DNA from: Streptomyces katrae | Lineage (GTDB): Bacteria; Actinomycetota; Actinomycetes; Streptomycetales; Streptomycetaceae | NCBI RefSeq assembly: GCF_000966975.1 | Contig: NZ_JZWV01000341.1 | Location: forward strand, 1-17,055 | DNA length: 17,055 nucleotides | Direction: 5' to 3' | Shown: one piece after another, positions 12,054 through 17,055 of the stretch | How positions within the stretch are numbered: the stretch's first letter is position 1 | Layout of the letters: every line of letters begins with the position of its first letter | Program-made: the position numbers and the translations under genes | The notes under the pieces: model-generated | What the model was told of the DNA's origin: nothing | The model's input: only the letters and a program-made list of their open reading frames with translations | Databases searched by the model: none

Positions 12054-15053
12054 CTACTGCACCGCGAACGCCGTCGCGGACCACAGGCTGCACCCGTAGC
12101 GCGTGGCGCGCCGGTCGCAGGTGACGCGGAGGAACCGGGTGTCCGCCGCCGCGTCCAGGCGGACGGTGTCCGTACCGCCCCGGGAGGAGACGGCGGCGGC
12201 CGGCCGCCAGGTGACCCCGTCCGCCGAGGTCTCCACCCGGTACGCCGACGCGTACGCCTCCTGCCAGTGCAGGCTCAGCAGCCCCACCCGCGCCGGAGCC
12301 GCCAGCTCCGCCTGCCACCACGCCCCGTCCACCGGCTTCGAGGACCACCGCGTCGCCTCCGAGCCGTCCACCGCCGCCGACGCCGGGAACCGGGGGGACT
12401 CGTCCCCCGAGGAGGTGACCTTCGCCGTCCGCAGCAGGTCCGGCCCGCCGGTGCGCGGTACCGCCCGGATCGTGAGCGTGCGCACCTGGCCGTCGAAGGC
12501 GAGGGGGATCGCGTACGTCCCGGCCGGGGTGGACGCCGGGAGGCGGACCTCCACCGGCAGGGAGAGCCGGCCCCCGCGCGGCAGCGTGACCGCGCCCGGG
12601 AGACGGACCTCGATGCCCGCCGGCGCGGGCCCCGACAGCGCCAGCGCGCCCTTGACCTCCCCCGGCCGCACCGCCGACAGCTCCGCGGTCACCGTCCGCG
12701 CGGCCCCGCCGATCTCCACGTCCACCCGGCCCTCACCGGCCAGTTCGAACCCCGCCTGCGGGTCGTCCGCGAACCACGGCACCACCTGGTGGACCACCGG
12801 GGCCTCACCGGGCCACGACAGCCGCACCGCGTCCGCCCGTACACCGCCCGCGTCGGCCTGGGTCCACCCGGACCCGGCCGCCTCCGCGAGCCGCCGCCAG
12901 CCCTCGCCCGGTACGTGCACCTCCACCGCCGCACCCCGCGACCCCGGTGCCAGCGGTTCCGTCATCGCCGTGACCGCCGCCAGCGGCCGGGGCTCCTCCA
13001 GCCACACGGTCCACGCACCCGGCTCCTGCCGCACCGTCCCGGCCGGCCGGGACGCACCGGTCCAGGCGTCCGACTCCTCCGCCGCCCTCGCCAGGAACGG
13101 GTCGAGCACCGAGGCGTCCACCCGCACCCCGTCCCGCTCCGCCAGCGCGCTCCGCGCCGCCGCCAGGTCCCGCGAGGCCTGCCAGGCGCCCGCCCCGTCA
13201 CCCCGGGCCTCCGCGCGCAGCAGGTCCACCGCCAGCTCGCCCGCCGCCCCGTACCGCGAGAGCCGCTCCAGCCAGGGCCCCGCCTCCCCGGAGAGGCCGG
13301 GCAGCCGCCCCGGCGCCTCCCGCAGCACGGTGAACGCCGCCCGGAGCTTGTCTCCCGCGGCCTTGTCACCGGCCGCGCGGGCCCGCCAGAACTCCTCCAC
13401 CAGCGGCTTCAGGTACGCCGACTCCTCCAGCTTCAGCCCCGAGGAGGCCGTGTTCCCGGCCAGCGCGGCCAGCGCCGCCCGGGTCCGCTGGTCGGGGCCC
13501 GACAGGTCGCGCACGGCCGCCGCCCAGGACTCCCCGGGCCGGTACCCGGTCGCGTTCCAGGCGTAGTCCGCGGCCGTGAACAGCGGGATCCGCGACAGGG
13601 TGCCCTGCGGCATCGCGTTGGCGAGCACCGCCGCGGAACCGCTCGCCACCGCCGGATCGCGCCCGGCGTACGGGCCGAGGAAGATGCGGTCCGGGTCCCA
13701 GTCGTTGACCGGGTAGTTGTCCATCGTGACCAGCGGGTGCCCGAGCGCGGCCCGCGCCCCGGCCAGCTCCTTGCCGGTGATGGTGCGCGGCACCACGCCC
13801 ACGCCCGTCCAGGCCACCTCCACCCGCCCGTCCAGGGCCTGGGCCAGGGCCGTCCGGTAGGCGGTGGCGCCCTCCTGGAAGTACTCGGTGGGCAGCAGCG
13901 ACAGCGGGGCCGCCCCCGGGTGCCGCTCCGCCAGGTGTGCCGCGAGCTCGCCCGCGACCTCCGCGTGCGCCTTCGCGGCCGCCGCCGGCCCCGTCCCGTA
14001 CCGCACCCGGTCGGCCCGGCAGCCCCACTCGGCGTAACTGACGTCCTGGAACTGCAGCTGGAACGCCCGGAAACCGAGGTCCCACATGGCGTCGGCCTTG
14101 CGCAGCAGCGCCGCCCGGTCGTCCGCCGACGCCAGGCACATGGACTGCCCCGGGGACACCGCCCAGCCCAGCGTCACGTGGTTGGCGCGGGCCCGTTCGG
14201 CCAGCGCCCGGAACTCCTCGCGGGCCGCCGCCGGGTACTCCTCGCGCCAGGCCGTCGTCCGGTACGGGTCGTCACCGGGCGCCAGCAGCAGCCGGTTCTG
14301 CTTGGTGCGGCCCAGGAAGTCCAGCTGGGCGAGCCGCTGCTCACGGCTCCAGGGCTGCCCGTAGAACCCCTCGGTGACCCCGCGCACCCGTGCGGTGGGC
14401 CAGTCCCGCACCAGCATCCCGGGCACCTTCCCGCCCCCGGCCGCCAGCAGCTGACGCAGCGTCTGCGCGGCGTGGAACAGCCCGTCCCCGCCCACCCCGG
14501 CCAGCGCCACCGTGTCCCGGCCGCCCGTCCTGCCCACCGCCAGCCGGTAGCCGCCCTCGGGCAGGTCCCCGGCCGGGGCCGCGCCGAGCGCCAGCAGCGC
14601 CGCCTGCGCGTCCGCCCCCTGGAGCCGTACGACGAGGGCCCCTTCGGGCAGTACCGCCCCCGGCGGCCGGTCGTGCAGGGTCCGTACGCCGGCCGCGCGC
14701 AGGGCGGCGCGCACGACGTCCAGGGCGTACGGGTCCACCCCCTCCGGTGCCACCAGCACGGCCTCCGCCGCCACCGGCACCTCCCGGGCCGGGTCGGCGT
14801 GCGCCGACTGCGGCCGCGGCCACACCGCCGGCCCCTCGGAGGGGGTTCGCGGAACGTCCAAGGCCGGGTCGAGGAGCGGTCCCGGGCCGCCGGAGGCCAC
14901 GGCGGCGGACCCGCTGTCGGAACGCGGCGCGGCCGGGGACTTGGGCGAGGCCGCCAGCATGCCCTCGGGGACGGAGGCGACCGCTCCGCCCAGCAGCGAG
15001 CCTATGACCGCGACCGCCGCGGCGGTGCTCCGCTTCCTGCCCCTGAGCTGCAC
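12054..15053 (-). CDS. Secreted GH84-family beta-N-acetylglucosaminidase-like enzyme with C-terminal F5/8 type C domain
   Basis: The 999-residue product starts with a signal peptide (core AAAVAVIGSLLGGAVA, 11-26). A Pro/Ala/Ser linker, a GH20b-like alpha/beta domain (about 90-215) and the GH84 barrel (about 220-515) follow. Barrel hallmarks are GVTEGFYGQPWS (225-236), APGDDPYRTTAWREEYP (258-274), PTEYF (388-392), AWTGVGVV (414-421), DNYPVNDW (445-452) and TAADYAWN (493-500). A helical region (515-665), a NEW3-like beta domain (about 768-865) and a CBM32/F5-8C domain (about 872-999) come next. The catalytic pair, Asp-Asp in known GH84 enzymes, reads Gln336-Asp337 within QLQFQDVSY. The predicted substrate is a GlcNAc-containing glycan or chitin fragment outside the cell. 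The GTG start at 15053 has GGGGAGG 4 bases upstream and directly precedes the signal peptide; the frame is open to 15524 but not convincing there. Activity is uncertain because of the Gln. Confidence 0.88.
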   Translation of the reverse strand: MQLRGRKRSTAAAVAVIGSLLGGAVASVPEGMLAASPKSPAAPRSDSGSAAVASGGPGPLLDPALDVPRTPSEGPAVWPRPQSAHADPAREVPVAAEAVLVAPEGVDPYALDVVRAALRAAGVRTLHDRPPGAVLPEGALVVRLQGADAQAALLALGAAPAGDLPEGGYRLAVGRTGGRDTVALAGVGGDGLFHAAQTLRQLLAAGGGKVPGMLVRDWPTARVRGVTEGFYGQPWSREQRLAQLDFLGRTKQNRLLLAPGDDPYRTTAWREEYPAAAREEFRALAERARANHVTLGWAVSPGQSMCLASADDRAALLRKADAMWDLGFRAFQLQFQDVSYAEWGCRADRVRYGTGPAAAAKAHAEVAGELAAHLAERHPGAAPLSLLPTEYFQEGATAYRTALAQALDGRVEVAWTGVGVVPRTITGKELAGARAALGHPLVTMDNYPVNDWDPDRIFLGPYAGRDPAVASGSAAVLANAMPQGTLSRIPLFTAADYAWNATGYRPGESWAAAVRDLSGPDQRTRAALAALAGNTASSGLKLEESAYLKPLVEEFWRARAAGDKAAGDKLRAAFTVLREAPGRLPGLSGEAGPWLERLSRYGAAGELAVDLLRAEARGDGAGAWQASRDLAAARSALAERDGVRVDASVLDPFLARAAEESDAWTGASRPAGTVRQEPGAWTVWLEEPRPLAAVTAMTEPLAPGSRGAAVEVHVPGEGWRRLAEAAGSGWTQADAGGVRADAVRLSWPGEAPVVHQVVPWFADDPQAGFELAGEGRVDVEIGGAARTVTAELSAVRPGEVKGALALSGPAPAGIEVRLPGAVTLPRGGRLSLPVEVRLPASTPAGTYAIPLAFDGQVRTLTIRAVPRTGGPDLLRTAKVTSSGDESPRFPASAAVDGSEATRWSSKPVDGAWWQAELAAPARVGLLSLHWQEAYASAYRVETSADGVTWRPAAAVSSRGGTDTVRLDAAADTRFLRVTCDRRATRYGCSLWSATAFAVQ

Positions 15054-15124
15054 GGAGCCTCCCCGTCCCGAGTCGTCCCCCGCCCGTACGAATGAGCCCG
15101 AGCCCACCACCCGTGCGGCCGGGG

Positions 15125-15130
15125 TGTCAA
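15125..15130 (-). promoter_or_regulatory. Possible -35 box for the GH84 gene
   Basis: The minus strand reads a perfect TTGACA here, 72 bases before the GH84 start. No TAnnnT box is found 16-18 bases downstream, so the promoter is incomplete by consensus and may need an activator or be read by another sigma factor. Confidence 0.35.
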
Positions 15131-15145
15131 TGCGCGTGGGGTGAT

Positions 15146-15163
15146 CTGACCAAGATCGGCCAG
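15146..15163. promoter_or_regulatory. Inverted repeat between the GH84 and malQ transcription units
   Basis: CTGACCAAGATCGGCCAG has 6-base arms with one mismatch and a 6-base spacer. It lies 16 bases upstream of the TTGACA on the GH84 side, in the 228-base divergent gap (15054-15281). It is a reasonable regulator site. It does not match the DasR consensus: the half-sites are in the opposite order. Confidence 0.35.
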
Positions 15164-15218
15164 GAATGCGGTGCCCCGGACTGGGTATGGCTGCGGTGTC
15201 CGGCGCAGGTGTTGCATG

Positions 15219-15247
15219 GGCGGATCCGCCGGACCGGCAGGGTCCGG
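15219..15247 (+). promoter_or_regulatory. Nested palindromes before the small repeat-protein gene
   Basis: GGCGGATCCGCC (15219-15230) is a perfect 12-bp palindrome. It abuts CCGGACC-GGCAG-GGTCCGG (15229-15247), a perfect 7-bp stem with a 5-base loop, and GCCGGACCGGC bridges the two. The structures are mutually exclusive as RNA. They lie 35 bases before the ATG at 15282 and could be an operator or a folded leader for the small gene and malQ. Confidence 0.4.
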
Positions 15248-15281
15248 AGCACCGGCCCGAAGCACGTACGAGGGAGCCCCC

Positions 15282-15515
15282 ATGAAACCCCCCACCGCGC
15301 CGCCCGCCGCCGCCCGCAGCCGTGCCCCGCTCGCCCACCTGCCCGTGCAGGCGGGCCCCTCGGACGTGCCCCCGGGGGCCGCGTCGCCGTTGTCCGGGTG
15401 TGCGGACGCCCCGCTGACCAGTGAAACGCCGCTGCCCGGCTCGGCGTACGCCCCGCTGACCAGCGAGACCCCGCTCGTGCACGAGGCCCCGCTCACCAGC
15501 GAGGCGGTTTCGTAA
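15282..15515 (+). CDS. Small repeat protein, APLTSE(T/A) x3, unknown function
   Basis: I do not recognise this 77-residue protein. The start is supported by AGGGAG 5 bases before the ATG; the stop is TAA at 15513-15515, 22 bases before malQ, so the two are probably co-transcribed. Residues 1-42 are Pro/Ala-rich with one Cys (40). Residues 43-77 hold three copies of a motif: APLTSETPL (43-51), APLTSETPL (57-65) and APLTSEA (69-75), separated by PGSAY and VHE. Repeats 1 and 2 differ at four bases, all silent third positions, which argues that the peptide is selected and the frame is real. There is no signal peptide or membrane segment. A short leader-like part followed by repeated Ser/Thr/Glu-rich units recalls multi-core precursor peptides of RiPPs, but no modifying enzyme is in view. 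It could equally be a small regulatory or scaffold protein, or a leader ORF for malQ. Confidence 0.75.
   Translation: MKPPTAPPAAARSRAPLAHLPVQAGPSDVPPGAASPLSGCADAPLTSETPLPGSAYAPLTSETPLVHEAPLTSEAVS
15408..15506 (+). repeat. Three diverged coding repeats in the small gene
   Basis: Copies at 15408-15434, 15450-15476 and 15486-15506 encode APLTSETPL, APLTSETPL and APLTSEA. Copies 1 and 2 differ only at wobble positions (AGT/AGC, GAA/GAG, ACG/ACC, CTG/CTC). The spacing between copies is 15 then 9 bases, always in frame. Confidence 0.9.
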
Positions 15516-15537
15516 CCCTTCCACCCCGAGGATGCAG

Positions 15538-17055
15538 ATGGACGACCTCGCCCGGCTCGCGGCCCACCACGGCGTCGCCTCCTCCTACCAGCCCGCCGAG
15601 GACGTCACCGTCCAGGTGCCCCCGGCCACGGTCCGCGCCGTGCTCGGCCTGATCGGCGTCCCCGCCGACACCCCCGAGGCCGTACGGCAGCTGGCCGACT
15701 CCGCCGAACGGGAGGCGGCCGGGCGGCTGCTGCCGCCGACCCTGGTCCAGTGGCGGGGCGAGCCCGCCCCCGCGGCCCTGACCGGACTGCCGCCCGGGAC
15801 CCGGCTGCGGGTGACCCTGGAGGACGGGGCCGGGGAGGCCGCGTGGGACGCCCGCCTGCCCCTCGGGGTGCACCGGCTGACCGCCGAGACCCCCGACGGC
15901 CGCACCGCGGCGCCCGAGCGGGCCCACGGGCTGCTCGTCCAGCTGTACTCCCTGCTCTCGGAGCGCTCCTGGGGCATGGGCGACCTCGGCGACCTCGCGG
16001 AACTGGCCCGCTGGGCCGCCCGTACCCACGGCGCCGGGTTCATCCAGGTCAACCCGCTGCACGCCGCCGTCCCCGGCACCCCGACCGACCCCTCCCCCTA
16101 CCGGCCGGCCTCCCGCCGCTTCCCGGACCCGGTGTACCTGCGCGTCGAGGACCTGCCCGAGTGGGAGGCCTGCCCGGACCGGGCGGCGCTGGCCGAACTG
16201 GCCCGGCGGGGCGGGGAGCTGCGCCGTGAGGTGCTGGAGAAGGGCGCCCTGATCGACCGGGACGCCGTATGGGCCCTCAAGCGGGCCGCCCTGGAACTGC
16301 TGTACTCCGTCCCGCGCACCCCCGCCCGCGAGGCCGCCTACCGGGCGTACCGTGCCGCCCAGGGCCAGGGGCTCGACCTGCACGCCGCCTGGTGCGCGGC
16401 CGCCGCCGGTGAGGACCCCGGGGCGCGGGCCGACTTCCACGCCTGGCTGGTCTGGCTGACGGACACCCAGCTGACCGCCGCCCAGCGGGCCGCCCGGGAG
16501 GCCGGGATGGAGGTCGGCATCGTCCACGACCTGGCCGTCGGCGTGCACCCGGAGGGCTCCGACGCCCGCTTCGGCCCCTTCCACGCCCGGCACGTCTCCG
16601 TCGGCGCCCCGCCGGACGCCTTCAACGCGCGCGGCCAGGACTGGGGGCTGCCGCCCTGGCGCCCCGACGCCCTGGAGGGTTCCGCGTACGCCCCCTTCCG
16701 GGCCCTGCTGCGCGGGGTGTTCCGGTACGCGGGCGCGGTCCGCGTCGACCACGTCATGGGCCTGTTCCGGCTCTGGTGGATCCCGCAGGGCACCCCGCCC
16801 GCCGAGGGCACGTACGTCTCCTACGACGGGGAGGCCATGCTCGCCGTCCTGGTCCTGGAGGCCCACCGGGCCGGCGCCGTGGTGGTCGGCGAGGACCTGG
16901 GCACGGTCGAGCCCCGGGTACGGGGGGCGCTGGCCCGCCGCGGGATCCTCGGCACCTCCGTCCTCTGGTTCGAGCGGGACTGGTCCGGCGACGGGCAGCC
17001 GCTGGCCCCCGGGGCCTGGCGGTCCGACTGCCTGGCCACCGTCACCACCCACGAC
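15538..17055 (+). CDS. malQ: MalQ 4-alpha-glucanotransferase (GH77), 3' end cut
   Basis: The visible 506 residues are the N-terminal region and most of the GH77 barrel of amylomaltase, which transfers alpha-1,4-glucan segments between maltodextrins in the cytoplasm. Motifs are LYSLLSERSWGMGDLGDLAE, FIQVNPLHAAVPG, PSPYRPASRRFPDPVYL, VHDLAVGVHPEGSDA, the nucleophile Asp404 in RVDHVMGLFRLWW, the acid/base Glu452 in GEDLGTVE, and the final VTTHD. Its Asp506, the transition-state stabiliser, is the last codon of the window. Full-length actinobacterial enzymes run to about 700 residues, so about 200 are missing. ATG at 15538 is chosen because GAGG lies 6 bases upstream; an ATG at 15532 overlaps that site. 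It follows the small repeat-protein gene by 22 bases. It serves maltose/glycogen metabolism and is not functionally tied to the chitosan genes. Confidence 0.95.
   Translation, partial: MDDLARLAAHHGVASSYQPAEDVTVQVPPATVRAVLGLIGVPADTPEAVRQLADSAEREAAGRLLPPTLVQWRGEPAPAALTGLPPGTRLRVTLEDGAGEAAWDARLPLGVHRLTAETPDGRTAAPERAHGLLVQLYSLLSERSWGMGDLGDLAELARWAARTHGAGFIQVNPLHAAVPGTPTDPSPYRPASRRFPDPVYLRVEDLPEWEACPDRAALAELARRGGELRREVLEKGALIDRDAVWALKRAALELLYSVPRTPAREAAYRAYRAAQGQGLDLHAAWCAAAAGEDPGARADFHAWLVWLTDTQLTAAQRAAREAGMEVGIVHDLAVGVHPEGSDARFGPFHARHVSVGAPPDAFNARGQDWGLPPWRPDALEGSAYAPFRALLRGVFRYAGAVRVDHVMGLFRLWWIPQGTPPAEGTYVSYDGEAMLAVLVLEAHRAGAVVVGEDLGTVEPRVRGALARRGILGTSVLWFERDWSGDGQPLAPGAWRSDCLATVTTHD

Noticed and set aside
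15139..15153. DasR (dre) site near GTGATCTGACCA
   Set aside because: It looks like TGGTCTAGACCA with one mismatch and one missing central base; fixed spacing is needed, so it does not qualify. No other dre-like site was seen in the intergenic gaps.
15282..15515. Confident RiPP (graspetide or lanthipeptide) precursor call for the small gene
   Set aside because: Repeats and a leader-like front are suggestive, but no ATP-grasp, LanM-type, protease or transporter gene is in the window and I recall no matching family. Kept as unknown.
15054..15524. N-terminal extension of the GH84 gene antisense to the small repeat gene
   Set aside because: It has Gly/Arg-rich low-complexity composition, places the signal peptide 157 residues inside, and the GTG at 15053 has its own GGAGG.
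1..17055. tRNA, rRNA, CRISPR, insertion sequence or prophage elements
   Set aside because: No tRNA-like cloverleaf, spaced repeat array, transposase motif or attachment-site duplication was found by eye on either strand.

Overview
The window is very GC-rich actinobacterial DNA. Its codon third positions are almost all G or C, GTG starts are common, SD sequences are GGAGG-like, and genes overlap by GTGA. Gene content and order match a Streptomyces chromosome core; I recall the csn genes lying a few genes from malQ in S. coelicolor, but I could not check this. No tRNA, rRNA, CRISPR, IS or phage gene was seen.

Layout. (1) Positions 1-3098, minus strand: a cut-off helical hypothetical gene, then glnH (extracytoplasmic amino-acid-binding protein) and glnX (four-helix membrane protein). 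In mycobacteria GlnH and GlnX report external aspartate/glutamate to kinase PknG, which is not in this window. (2) Positions 3300-10005, minus strand: the complete csnR-E-F-G-H-K cluster for uptake and breakdown of chitosan-derived glucosamine oligosaccharides. It holds a ROK repressor, a lipoprotein binding protein, two permeases, a GH4 glycosidase and a BadF-type amino-sugar kinase. A TTGACA -35 box and an imperfect palindrome centred at 10044 lie just upstream. (3) Positions 10125-11186, minus: an MscS-type channel gene with a strong terminator; 11453-12004, plus: a small HNH endonuclease gene. (4) Positions 12054-15053, minus: a 999-residue secreted GH84-family enzyme with NEW3-like and F5/8 type C domains, converging on the HNH gene across a shared hairpin terminator. 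(5) Positions 15282-17055, plus: a 77-residue protein with three APLTSE(T/A) repeats, then malQ (4-alpha-glucanotransferase), cut by the window edge at its third catalytic aspartate.

How they work together. The csn operon imports glucosamine oligomers through CsnEFG and processes them with CsnH and CsnK, with CsnR as the likely repressor. The secreted GH84 enzyme could act on related amino-sugar polymers, but it lies beyond two unrelated genes and has its own promoter region. The small repeat protein sits 22 bases before malQ and is probably co-transcribed with it.

Most worth a second look: the repeat protein before malQ, which fits no family I know; the GH84 catalytic pair, which reads Gln-Asp instead of Asp-Asp; and a perfect 16-bp tandem duplication inside csnR whose gain or loss would shift the frame of the repressor.
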